Origin: Bacteroides_D sp963543925 | GTDB lineage: Bacteria; Bacteroidota; Bacteroidia; Bacteroidales; CAJPTX01 | Length of the DNA: 64,000 bases | Reading direction: 5' to 3' | Assembly (NCBI GenBank): GCA_963543925.1 | Contig: CAUUCP010000002.1 | Span: 1 to 64,000 of the forward strand | Part shown: positions 36,908 through 44,999 of the stretch, piece by piece | Position numbering within the stretch: the first letter of the stretch is position 1 | How the letters are laid out: every line of letters begins with the position of its first letter | Made by a program: the position numbers and the translations under genes | Notes under the pieces: generated by a model | Seen by the model: only the letters and a program-made list of their open reading frames with translations | What the model was told of the DNA's origin: nothing | Databases searched by the model: none

Positions 36908-37927
36908 ATGCCTACGGAAAACCTGTTAGGGAAGAACCTTGTTGAGTTAAAAGAACTTGTTGCTGCGAACGGGTATCCGCGTTTTGCTGCGCAACAGCTT
37001 AGCGAATGGCTCTATAAGCGCTGTGTCGCTTCGTTTGAGGAGATGACCAATCTATCTAAGCAGACGCGTGCCGATCTGAGTGAAAAGTACCTTATTGGGC
37101 GCGAGAGCTACCTTTCTGTTCAGACTTCACGAGACGGTACACGCAAATACCTCTTTCCTGCCGACAACGACCGTACCGTCGAGACGGCGATGATCCCCGA
37201 GCTCGATCGCCGCACGCTTTGCGTTTCCTCGCAAGTAGGCTGTCGCATGGGGTGTCAGTTCTGTGCTACGGGACAACAGCCGTGGGGTGGGAATCTCTCC
37301 GCTTCGCAAATCCTCAATCAGATCTTGAGTGTTGACGAGCGTCCCGAGCTCTCGAACTTGGTATTTATGGGGATGGGCGAGCCCCTAGACAATGTCGATG
37401 TGCTCTTGCGTGTTCTCGAAGTCCTGACGGCGTCGTGGGGGCTGGCGATGAGTCCACGCAGGATTACGGTCTCGACCATTGGTGTACGTCGCGGTCTGGA
37501 ACGTTTCTTACGCGAGAGTGAATGTCACCTTGCTATTAGTCTCCACACCCCATTTGAAGAGGAACGTCGTGTACTCCTACCCGGCACGGGGGGACTACCG
37601 CTCCGTGAGCTTTTTTCGTTGCTTCGTACTGTAAATTGGCGAGGACAACGTAAGCTTTCCTTTGAATATGTTGTACTGGCTGGGGTCAATGACTCAACAG
37701 CCCATCTGGAGGGACTCGTCAAGTTATTGCGAGGCGTGCCGTGCTTAGTCAACCTGATAGGCTATCACCCCCATGATGGGGCATCGTTTGAGCGCCCGAA
37801 AGATGCCGTCCTACTGCGGATGCGCGACAAATTGGGGCAGGCGGGTATCCTTGCTACCTTACGTGCGAGTCGCGGCATGGATATCGGCGCAGCGTGTGGC
37901 TTGTTGAGTAAAACGAAGAAGGTGTAA
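36908..37927 (+). CDS. rlmN: Dual-specificity 23S rRNA/tRNA adenine-C2 methyltransferase RlmN
   Basis: Radical-SAM enzyme methylating C2 of A2503 in 23S rRNA and A37 in certain tRNAs. The 339-aa protein carries the CxxxCxxC cluster motif in GCRMGCQFCATGQQPWGGN (about 112-130). It also has FMGMGEPLDN, STIGVRRGLERF, LAISLHTPFEE, and the second catalytic cysteine near the C-terminus (GMDIGAACGLLS). Length and spacing are typical. It is the last gene of the hutI operon. A strong bidirectional hairpin follows, facing the convergent RNase Y gene. Confidence 0.95.
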   Translation: MPTENLLGKNLVELKELVAANGYPRFAAQQLSEWLYKRCVASFEEMTNLSKQTRADLSEKYLIGRESYLSVQTSRDGTRKYLFPADNDRTVETAMIPELDRRTLCVSSQVGCRMGCQFCATGQQPWGGNLSASQILNQILSVDERPELSNLVFMGMGEPLDNVDVLLRVLEVLTASWGLAMSPRRITVSTIGVRRGLERFLRESECHLAISLHTPFEEERRVLLPGTGGLPLRELFSLLRTVNWRGQRKLSFEYVVLAGVNDSTAHLEGLVKLLRGVPCLVNLIGYHPHDGASFERPKDAVLLRMRDKLGQAGILATLRASRGMDIGAACGLLSKTKKV

Positions 37928-38001
37928 CGGAGAGCGTCGAAACAGTAGGCTCTCACAGAGCATCTGCTAATCCCACCATCCACTCACGCCCAACTATGAA
38001 A

Positions 38002-38031
38002 AAAGCCGTCTCCCTGATGGGGGGCGGCTTT
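38002..38031. terminator. Bidirectional terminator between rlmN and rny
   Basis: AAAGCCGTCTCCC pairs with GGGGGGCGGCTTT, allowing G-T pairs, around TGAT, with A and T runs outside. It serves both convergent genes. I see no gene in the 191 bp from here to the rny stop (38032-38222). Confidence 0.8.
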
Positions 38032-38222
38032 ACGTTTATTATTAAGGGGTATTGAGGGGAGGATGACTCTATTCTCTGTACATGCCCCTCATCTCCTCTT
38101 GCGCATCGCGGAGGCTTTATTACAGAATAACCTTACTCTTGCAAAAAGAGGTTGATACTCCAAGAGGGCATCTCACTTGTTGTAATCCCACTTGTTGTAT
38201 AGGCTCACCTTACAGACCTTTC

Positions 38223-39767
38223 CTAGCGTGCGATACCAGTGGCTCTCGTCTCGCGAATTACGGTGACCTTGACTTGTCCCGGATAGGTCATTTCCTCTTG
38301 GATACGCCGCGCGATATCCAATGCCAAGTGCTGGGAGGCTTGGTCGTCAATCTTCTCGCTTCCCACGATAACTCGGAGTTCACGTCCTGCTTGGATAGCA
38401 TAGGTCTTTTCTACCCCTGGGTAGGAGAGCGCCAAGGATTCCATATTCTTGAGACGCTTGATATAGGCCTCTACCACTTCACGTCGTGCCCCAGGACGTG
38501 CCCCAGAGATCGCATCGCATACCTGTACAATGGGGGCGATGAGGGTACTCATCTCGATCTCGTCATGGTGCGCACCGATAGCGTTGCATACCTCGGGCTT
38601 CTCCTTGTACTGCTCTGCGAGCTTCATCCCATAGAGAGCGTGTGGCAACTCGGGCTCCTCGTCGGGCACCTTACCGATATCGTGGAGGAGTCCAGCACGC
38701 TTCGCGAGCTTTGCATTGAGTCCCAACTCGCTCGCCATAATGGCACAAAGGTTTGCCACTTCTCTAGAGTGCTGTAAGAGGTTTTGTCCGTAGGATGATC
38801 TGTATTTCATACGCCCGACCATTCGCACCAATTCGGGATGCATGGGCTGTACCCCGAGGTCGATGATAGTCCGCTTTCCAGTCTCCTGAATTTCCTCCTC
38901 GAGCTGCTTGGTAACCCGTGCCACCACCTCCTCGATACGTGCTGGGTGGATACGCCCATCCTGTACCAGTTGATGTAGAGAGAGTCGTGCAATTTCTCGA
39001 CGTACGGGATCGAAGGCGGAGAGGACAATGGCGTCTGGCGTGTCATCGACAATCAATTCGACCCCAGTAGCAGCTTCGAGGGAACGTATATTTCGTCCCT
39101 CACGTCCGATGATCTTTCCCTTTACCTCGTCAGAGTCGATATGGAATACAGAGACTGCATTCTCAATGGCCGTTTCCGTCGCCAGACGTTGTACGGACTG
39201 CACGATAATACGCTTTGCTTCTTTGTTCGCATTGAGCTTTGCTTCCTCGATAATCTCGGCTTCGTAACTCGCCGCCTCGTTCTGGGCAGCCTCTGTCATA
39301 GCCTGTACCAGCTGCTGCTTCGCGGTTTCAGCAGACATGCCAGCAATCTCTTCGATACGAGAGATGTGTTGCGCCTTGAGCTCCTCAGCCTCACGGCATA
39401 GACCGTCATAGTGCTCCATTTTTGCCGTCAGCGATGCTCTCTGCGCCTCATGCTCTTTACGCTTCTTTTGTAACTCAGTTTGTTGATTTCGGAGGTTATT
39501 TTCCCTCTGTTTGAGATCCCTCTCCGCAGTCACCAGCTTTTCTTCTCGAACCTGCGTTTTAGCATCAAACTCCGCCTTCAAGCGTTGGAAGTGCGCCTCA
39601 GCCTTTTCGACCTTTTCAGCATGCACTCGTTCAGCCTCTAATTTAGCCTCTGCAATAAGCCTTTCATTTCGTTCGCGCAGTACCTTCCCCAGCATCCAAT
39701 AGGCTACAGCAAAGCCTACGGCTAGCGAAATCAGCACGGCTACGACGATTCCTATAATTGTTCCCAT
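38223..39767 (-). CDS. rny: Ribonuclease Y
   Basis: Membrane-anchored endoribonuclease that initiates mRNA decay. 514 aa: one N-terminal transmembrane helix (MGTIIGIVVAVLISLAVGFA), a long charged coiled coil (about 30-190), a KH domain (about 200-265, GKIIGREGRNIRSLEAATG), and an HD domain (about 325-420) with AKLAKRAGLLHDIGKVP and GAHHDEIE as metal-binding motifs. The start is fixed by a strong GGAGGAAAG Shine-Dalgarno directly before ATG 39767; the frame remains open further up but would run into the upstream terminator. A candidate 6S RNA and zapA lie upstream on the same strand. Confidence 0.95.
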   Translation of the reverse strand: MGTIIGIVVAVLISLAVGFAVAYWMLGKVLRERNERLIAEAKLEAERVHAEKVEKAEAHFQRLKAEFDAKTQVREEKLVTAERDLKQRENNLRNQQTELQKKRKEHEAQRASLTAKMEHYDGLCREAEELKAQHISRIEEIAGMSAETAKQQLVQAMTEAAQNEAASYEAEIIEEAKLNANKEAKRIIVQSVQRLATETAIENAVSVFHIDSDEVKGKIIGREGRNIRSLEAATGVELIVDDTPDAIVLSAFDPVRREIARLSLHQLVQDGRIHPARIEEVVARVTKQLEEEIQETGKRTIIDLGVQPMHPELVRMVGRMKYRSSYGQNLLQHSREVANLCAIMASELGLNAKLAKRAGLLHDIGKVPDEEPELPHALYGMKLAEQYKEKPEVCNAIGAHHDEIEMSTLIAPIVQVCDAISGARPGARREVVEAYIKRLKNMESLALSYPGVEKTYAIQAGRELRVIVGSEKIDDQASQHLALDIARRIQEEMTYPGQVKVTVIRETRATGIAR

Positions 39768-39792
39768 CTTTCCTCCAATCGACCTTATAACA

Positions 39793-39819
39793 ATAAAAAA
39801 GCCCGTGCCCCCACTGGCT
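39793..39819 (-). terminator. Terminator after the candidate 6S RNA
   Basis: On the minus strand AGCC-AG-TG pairs with CA-CG-GGCT and is followed by six T (39794-39799). It lies between the structured RNA and rny. Confidence 0.5.
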
Positions 39820-39842
39820 ACAGCAAGAAACTCCAAAGAAAA

Positions 39843-39995
39843 TTACGGATGGGTCGGTTGTGTACTTCTGAAGTCCAACGTCCTATTTCTAGAATCCCGC
39901 CACGCTCCCCTCAGGGGGAGTGCATGGGGTAAAAAGGCCTTTCATTAGGACACTAAATCTCAACCCAATACGCTAAAATGTCGAGTTCCGCGTAA
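39843..39995 (-). ncRNA. ssrS: Structured RNA between zapA and rny, candidate 6S RNA
   Basis: On the minus strand the 153-nt segment folds end to end as a bulged rod. TTACGCGGA (5') pairs with TCCGTAA (3'), GGTTG with CAACC, GTCCTA with TAGGAC, and the tip is CTCCCC-CTGA-GGGGAG with flanking pairs. A rod with a large internal bubble, zapA immediately upstream, and a terminator downstream all fit 6S RNA, which also neighbours zapA in Escherichia coli. 6S RNA binds the housekeeping RNA polymerase holoenzyme and lowers its activity. Ends are approximate; a longer transcript of 170-200 nt is likely. Assignment is by structure and synteny only. Confidence 0.6.
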
Positions 39996-40034
39996 GCAAA
40001 CAGCTAGGCAAACGGGCTATAGAATTTTCTCGCA

Positions 40035-40331
40035 CTATTTAGAACGTTGCATACCACTCTCTATTGCCTCTTGGATCTGGATATCAAGGCTTTTCAAACG
40101 CCCTTCGATATCTTGTTGCAAGGATTTTTCTTCCTCCCGGAGTTGCAGGGTCATGAGCTCCAGTGCAATGATTGCAATCGCCTGATCCTCATCCTTGAGT
40201 GAAAGATGGACAAACTTCTGACGAATCATCTGATTGATCCGCTCCTCGGCGCGACGTACCCTTGCCAGGTGTTCCTTGCTCAGGTTGACACTCAGAGTAA
40301 TACGTCCAATTTGTACCAATTCACTTGCCAT
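40035..40331 (-). CDS. zapA: Cell division protein ZapA
   Basis: 98-aa FtsZ-associated protein that bundles protofilaments at the division ring. It starts MASELVQIGRITLSVNLSKEHLARVRRAEERINQ, the ZapA pattern of two short beta strands plus a helix (I-x-I/L-x-V followed by E-E/R-x-R-A-A-E-x-I-N). The C-terminal half (LELMTLQLREEEKSLQQDIEGRLKSLD) is the dimerising coiled coil. It lies 40 bp after a small coiled-coil gene on the same strand and upstream of the candidate 6S RNA. The short sequence limits certainty, but synteny agrees. Confidence 0.85.
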   Translation of the reverse strand: MASELVQIGRITLSVNLSKEHLARVRRAEERINQMIRQKFVHLSLKDEDQAIAIIALELMTLQLREEEKSLQQDIEGRLKSLDIQIQEAIESGMQRSK

Positions 40332-40371
40332 GCGCCCCTTCTTGGGTAATCATATATAGAGAGCGAGCTTC

Positions 40372-40668
40372 TTACGCTTGTAATAGCGCAATACAAGCAT
40401 CTATTTCCCGTAACAACGAAGTGAGGAGTTTCCGTGCCTTTCGCACCTGCTCTGGATCTGAGGATAACACTGCGGCAGCACTCAAGACTTTGACCTCTTC
40501 GGTAGAGACCTTCACCTGCGACCGCAGCGTCGCAAGCTCTTGTTCCAACTCCGCTTTCTCCACCTCGAGTTTCTGCACACGCTCCTCCAGAACAGCTACA
40601 TACGCGAGCAACCGTCCGACACTATCCTCTAGGGATTCCAATGCTTTTAATCGCTCGTCGTATGACAC
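40372..40668 (-). CDS. Small coiled-coil protein upstream of zapA
   Basis: 98 aa, nearly all helical. Heptad-like hydrophobic spacing runs from residue 8 to about 60 (LESLEDSVGRLLAYVAVLEERVQKLEVEKAEL, split by charged residues), then a second helix (about 70-98). No catalytic motif or signal peptide. It is probably cytosolic and co-transcribed with zapA. By shape and context it could be a ZapB-like division accessory protein, but sequence alone does not establish this. A TACCTTTG box lies 24 bp upstream. Confidence 0.7.
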   Translation of the reverse strand: MSYDERLKALESLEDSVGRLLAYVAVLEERVQKLEVEKAELEQELATLRSQVKVSTEEVKVLSAAAVLSSDPEQVRKARKLLTSLLREIDACIALLQA

Positions 40669-40691
40669 TTCTAGTCCCCTCTCTTCTCTTG

Positions 40692-40699
40692 CAAAGGTA
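40692..40699 (-). promoter_or_regulatory. -7 box of the coiled-coil/zapA operon
   Basis: TACCTTTG on the minus strand, 24 bp before the start codon at 40668, matches TAnnTTTG. No clear -33 element. Confidence 0.5.
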
Positions 40700-40832
40700 C
40701 ACTAATTTTCAAATGTTCTAGCAAAAGCAAGAAAAGACAGCGTATAAACTAGCGCTATCTATAGTATTTGTCAAACAAAGCAAGGTAACAGACGTTTTTC
40801 ATACAGTAGAACCTTATTAGCTAAAAGGGACA

Positions 40833-41312
40833 ATGGAAGAGGTAGCACAGTACGTAGGAGAGGATCTAGAATTGATGCGCGCAGCCAAGGATGCGACAAT
40901 CGCGCATGGCGAGAAACTAGAAGAGATCCGTTTATTCGCTCGCAACGCCGGGATACACAAGATCGGGATAGCACACTGTGCTGCCCTAGCGCGTGAGGCT
41001 GCGATCATTGCCGAGCGTTTGGGAGATGAGTTTGAGACCTTTGCCGTAGGGTGTAAAGTGTCCAAGCTCCCACTGGCAAGTATCTTAAACGACGATTCTC
41101 AGGGATTGGCTTGTAACCCGATAGGTCAAGTGCAGGAATTGGAGCACTGGGGTAGCGAATTCAACATCGTCGTGGGGCTCTGTCTTGGTCACGACATGCT
41201 TTTTTACAAGTACAGCAAGGTGCCTACGACCACCCTGATCGTAAAAGATCGTGCCCACAAGCACAACCCGATGGCCTCCCTGCAACCCAAAGAGAAAACA
41301 GAAGAGGCGTAG
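40833..41312 (+). CDS. DUF1847 protein
   Basis: 159 aa cytosolic protein. Family-like features are RLFARNAGIHKIGIAHCAALAREA, ETFAVGCKVSKLP, LACNPIGQVQEL and NIVVGLCLGHDMLFYKYSKVPTTTLIVKDRAHKHNP, with Cys and His residues (H47-C48, C72, C92, C117, H120) that could bind metal or a thiol ligand. Many DUF1847 proteins have an additional Cys-rich N-terminal segment, absent here. The reaction is unknown. It is a single gene, divergent from the zapA operon; its start at 40833 is preceded by only a weak ribosome-binding site. Confidence 0.8.
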   Translation: MEEVAQYVGEDLELMRAAKDATIAHGEKLEEIRLFARNAGIHKIGIAHCAALAREAAIIAERLGDEFETFAVGCKVSKLPLASILNDDSQGLACNPIGQVQELEHWGSEFNIVVGLCLGHDMLFYKYSKVPTTTLIVKDRAHKHNPMASLQPKEKTEEA

Positions 41313-41505
41313 CACGTCCCCGTAGGGAAGGGACTATATTTTTAGATAAATCGTAGGGTAGATAAATTGGCGGGGGCTCGTTGCACCACTCTCATTGTTT
41401 TCTTGTTGGGGCGTAAGGGGGTATTCTCATCCTCTCTGCAAAGAAAATCACGAACGGGAGGGAGCAACAGCCCCCGCTACTATGTTGTGGCTAATCCAGT
41501 ACCCA

Positions 41506-44500
41506 ATGCATCGTATACTCTATACACTGGTCTTCCTGCTCGTGGTCGTTTCTAATCTTTTTGCTGTTCCGACCGAGCTCTGGCGTGTCCACTTGGGCAA
41601 GGAGATGTCTGTCGAAAAATGGACAGCGTGTCAACAGCGTGGCGTCGAGATAGTTGATTACCTTGGTGAGGGGGACTATCTGGTGAGAATCCCTCAGGCT
41701 CTTTCTCACAAAAAGGTCACCCAAATCACTCGGGGCGAGGTGTCACCTCCTCCCACTCTTTTTACACCAGAGGAGAAGATATCCCCTAGGTTAGTGGCTC
41801 GTTTACAGAAGGATACTTCCCGCCTTTCCCTGCGTGTGGTGTCATTACCGAGAAGCGAGGAGTCCTTGATGCGTAGCACCTTGCTCACACTCGGTGGAGA
41901 GTGGCTCGGCTATGACCCCATCACCTCTACCCTACGTTGCACGATTTCAGCGCAAAATCTAAAACCACTTGCCTCGCAGGAGTGGGTTCTTTGGATACAT
42001 CCTTCCCCTCGCCCGCGTCACGTCCTGGATGCAACGAGTGGGCTGCTGAGTGGGGTTCCCCTCCTTGATGCGCAAGCTTTAGGAGGACGTTACCACCTTA
42101 CTGGCAAGGGCGTACGGGTCGGAATCTGGGACGAGAGTCTCGACCCACACCCCGACCTGCGGGGGCGCTATACGCAGGAGGAACACAACCTCCTGAGCAA
42201 TGGGCATGGGACACACGTAGCGGGAATCCTACTCGGCGGAGGGTATGGAAACCGTACTGCACGCGGCATAGCGCCAGCGGCACATGCTTGGTGCTACAAT
42301 TTTAAGACAACGGGCGAGGTGACCCAACGCGACGATTGGGAAGAGATGGCCTCGGCACATATCACCCATCGCATCAGCCTAACCAACAACTCCTACGGAG
42401 TTTCGTATGACGAAAAAACTTGTTCGGACTACAATGAGATGGTCTATGACCTCGACGCCCCCTACGACCAAGTAGCGGCACACTACCCATTCATGACGCA
42501 TGTTTTTGCGGTAGGAAATGAACGAGCACTGAAGGCGTGTCAGACGAAGTTCCGTAACGGAGGGTATGCCTCCTCTCCGAGCCGCGGTAAAAATCTTTTG
42601 TTCGTCGGAGCAATTGACGCCGATCAGAGCATGCCGCGTTTCTCCTCTTGGGGTCCTAGCGACGATGGTCGTCTTCTCCCCACAGTAGTTGCCCATGGCG
42701 TGCAAGTCATGAGTACCAATAAAGAGGCTGGGTATATCCCCTATTCTGGGACGTCGATGTCTACCCCTGCAGCGACAGGCGTCTTAGCCCTCGCAACCGA
42801 GTATTACGCGCAACAACACGGCGGCGACGTCCCACGTAGTGACCTTCTTCGCGCACTAGCAGCAAACTGTGCCGACGATCTTTTTGCCGCTGGACCAGAT
42901 TACACCTCGGGGTATGGGCTCGTGAATGCCCCAGCCATGATAACGACCCTCGAGCAGGGATGGTATGCTTTCGGACGCGCGGAGTCTCAAGGAGAAACCT
43001 CGGAACATACCCTCATTGTCCCCGAAGGTACGACGCGCGTGCGCGTCATGCTAGTATGGAACGATGCCGTATCGCTCCGACCACACGTATGGGGGGCACG
43101 AGCCTTGATCAACGACCTAGACCTACGTGTGACGAGTTCCAAGGGCTCTACGCTCCCATGGATTCTTGACGCCAGCCATCCCACGGCAGTGGCCACTCGC
43201 GGTACAGATCGATTCAACAACATAGAGCAGGTAACTCTAGACAACCCCACTGGAATGTTAAAGGTTGAGGTTCTGGCACACGAACTTCCCAAGCCTGCTC
43301 AGGACTGGGTCTTAGTCTGGTACTTTGAACGAGAGAGTACCCCCAAGTTCCTAGTACCTAGTAAGGAGGGAACGGTGGGGCGTCTCTTGCCTGTTTTTAC
43401 AGAAGGTTTTGTCCCGCCCCTTCGTCTCGAAGTCTTGAAGGGGGAGAGTAAGATATCGGAACAGTCGCTCTCGACCCCAGGGACATTGCTTCGTCTCCCC
43501 GAGACGCTGCAGGGATCGTTCCACCTACGCGCCCGCGATACCAAGGGGAACAAGGTATTGTCACCTCAACTGCAGCTACTCCCCATCCCAACAGGTCTGA
43601 CCCTAAGCGCGACAGAGACCCACATTTTCCTTTCTTGGGATGCTGTGCAGGGAGTCTCCGAGCCCTTCCATTACAGTGTAAAGATGTCGTGTGGCGCGCA
43701 GGATGCTTGGCAGGAAGTGGCTCAAGTCTCTACAGCGCCAGAGTGTACCCTTCCCTTAGAAAAGCTTTTTGGTGCAACAGAGGTAGCCTTTGCCGTCAAT
43801 GTCGTCACAGCAAAGGGAGAGGGAGGTCTTTCAGAGACAGTGCTCTCCCCCTCATTACCCTATTTGACAGAAGCAAGCTTGCAGTTCGACAATACCCCAG
43901 AGGTGGAAATCATCCCCGAGGTAGAGGGTCAGAAACTCACCAGTGGCGCACGGCTTCCACGAGGGACACGTCTCACCCTTGGGGTTCAAACCAGCGATGG
44001 GAAGGCGCTAGAGCGCCTTTCGGTGAATGGGGTGTCCATTGACTTCCGACGTCAAAATGCAGGGCGATACACAGCACAATTTACGATCCCCTACTCAGGG
44101 CTCTTCCCCGTTTTCCACATTACAGCCTCAACACAGGCGATAGAACGCCCTCAGGTAACATTACACACCCTTCGTTCAGAAAAAGGGGATTATGCGGTAC
44201 TATGGGGCTCAGATACGCTACAAAATGGGACGCTACTATTGGGCGGTACGTGGTTGCACCTCCATCATCCCATACGTGGACGTTTTCTTCCGACCCACTT
44301 TTTGGTGAATGGGCGTCCGCTCATGGGGCTTCACGAGAAAGGGGCGCTCGTGGCGCTGTATCGGTTACCTGCGGATTATTCCGAACCGACATTGAACGTT
44401 TCGTGTGCCTACGAGGCGTTGCCTACGCGCCGCCTACATTGCACGCTAGCTGGTGGCGAAGCTACATGGGAATGTGAGAGCAATGGCGCTCCCGTAGGGG

Positions 44501-44952
44501 CAGATAGTCTCTGTGTACAAGGGGCAGAATTGCGAATTATGGTACGCCTAGCAGACAATTACGTCCTCGATAAGCTGATTTGTGACGGCAGGAGCTTACA
44601 AGTCTTCCAAAAAGATGGCATATTCGTAGGCTTATATACCGTCCCCACGGGGAGTACACTTCCCGTACGCATCGAATTCCGATTGCGAGCACTCCGAACC
44701 CCCACAGAGGAGCGCGTAGACTGGTCGACAGTTGCAGTATCCCCCAATCCCTTTACCACGCGAGTGCAGATAAAGAGCCTGGGTCTCGAAGGAGCCTATA
44801 CCCTACTCTCCCCCCTAGGGGTCGTGCTTTCTGAAGGTGTATGGGGTGTCGGATGTACAGAGCTCTCGACGACAAATTTACCCTCAGGAGTCTACCTCCT
44901 GCAGCTACAGAGTGGGATGTCACACCGCTACTTCACTCTCTATCGTCAATAA
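41506..44952 (+). CDS. Secreted subtilisin-like (S8) serine protease with T9SS sorting domain
   Basis: 1148 aa. A signal peptide (MHRILYTLVFLLVVVSNLFA) selects ATG 41506; an in-frame ATG at 41482 would give a longer but workable signal. The S8 domain (about 180-510) has the catalytic Asp in GVRVGIWDESLDPHPDL, His in NGHGTHVAGILLGG and Ser in YSGTSMSTPAATG. Next come a P/jelly-roll-like domain (about 520-640), further beta domains and probable fibronectin-like modules. The last 70 residues (VSPNPFTTRVQI to YRQ) are a T9SS type A sorting domain, here ending TLYRQ instead of VVKR. It probably digests host or dietary protein at the surface. A 19-bp tandem duplication straddles its stop codon. Confidence 0.93.
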   Translation: MHRILYTLVFLLVVVSNLFAVPTELWRVHLGKEMSVEKWTACQQRGVEIVDYLGEGDYLVRIPQALSHKKVTQITRGEVSPPPTLFTPEEKISPRLVARLQKDTSRLSLRVVSLPRSEESLMRSTLLTLGGEWLGYDPITSTLRCTISAQNLKPLASQEWVLWIHPSPRPRHVLDATSGLLSGVPLLDAQALGGRYHLTGKGVRVGIWDESLDPHPDLRGRYTQEEHNLLSNGHGTHVAGILLGGGYGNRTARGIAPAAHAWCYNFKTTGEVTQRDDWEEMASAHITHRISLTNNSYGVSYDEKTCSDYNEMVYDLDAPYDQVAAHYPFMTHVFAVGNERALKACQTKFRNGGYASSPSRGKNLLFVGAIDADQSMPRFSSWGPSDDGRLLPTVVAHGVQVMSTNKEAGYIPYSGTSMSTPAATGVLALATEYYAQQHGGDVPRSDLLRALAANCADDLFAAGPDYTSGYGLVNAPAMITTLEQGWYAFGRAESQGETSEHTLIVPEGTTRVRVMLVWNDAVSLRPHVWGARALINDLDLRVTSSKGSTLPWILDASHPTAVATRGTDRFNNIEQVTLDNPTGMLKVEVLAHELPKPAQDWVLVWYFERESTPKFLVPSKEGTVGRLLPVFTEGFVPPLRLEVLKGESKISEQSLSTPGTLLRLPETLQGSFHLRARDTKGNKVLSPQLQLLPIPTGLTLSATETHIFLSWDAVQGVSEPFHYSVKMSCGAQDAWQEVAQVSTAPECTLPLEKLFGATEVAFAVNVVTAKGEGGLSETVLSPSLPYLTEASLQFDNTPEVEIIPEVEGQKLTSGARLPRGTRLTLGVQTSDGKALERLSVNGVSIDFRRQNAGRYTAQFTIPYSGLFPVFHITASTQAIERPQVTLHTLRSEKGDYAVLWGSDTLQNGTLLLGGTWLHLHHPIRGRFLPTHFLVNGRPLMGLHEKGALVALYRLPADYSEPTLNVSCAYEALPTRRLHCTLAGGEATWECESNGAPVGADSLCVQGAELRIMVRLADNYVLDKLICDGRSLQVFQKDGIFVGLYTVPTGSTLPVRIEFRLRALRTPTEERVDWSTVAVSPNPFTTRVQIKSLGLEGAYTLLSPLGVVLSEGVWGVGCTELSTTNLPSGVYLLQLQSGMSHRYFTLYRQ

Positions 44953-44974
44953 AAATCTCTATCGTCAATAAAAA
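44937..44974 (+). repeat. 19-bp perfect tandem duplication across a stop codon
   Basis: TCTCTATCGTCAATAAAAA occurs twice head to tail (44937-44955 and 44956-44974). The first copy contains the last codons and stop of the S8 protease; the second lies between it and the DUF1016 gene. Confidence 0.95.
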
Positions 44975-44999
44975 AGTAAATTCAATCAGTTATAGCCCT

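Noticed and set aside
38082..38777. 231-codon plus-strand open frame opposite RNase Y
   Set aside because: It is antisense to the conserved HD domain of RNase Y, and its translation has no recognisable family features.
44841..44999. Upstream extension of the DUF1016 gene
   Set aside because: It overlaps the end of the S8 protease in another frame and the tandem duplication; the conserved protein begins at MKQEIQAIDRKDF.
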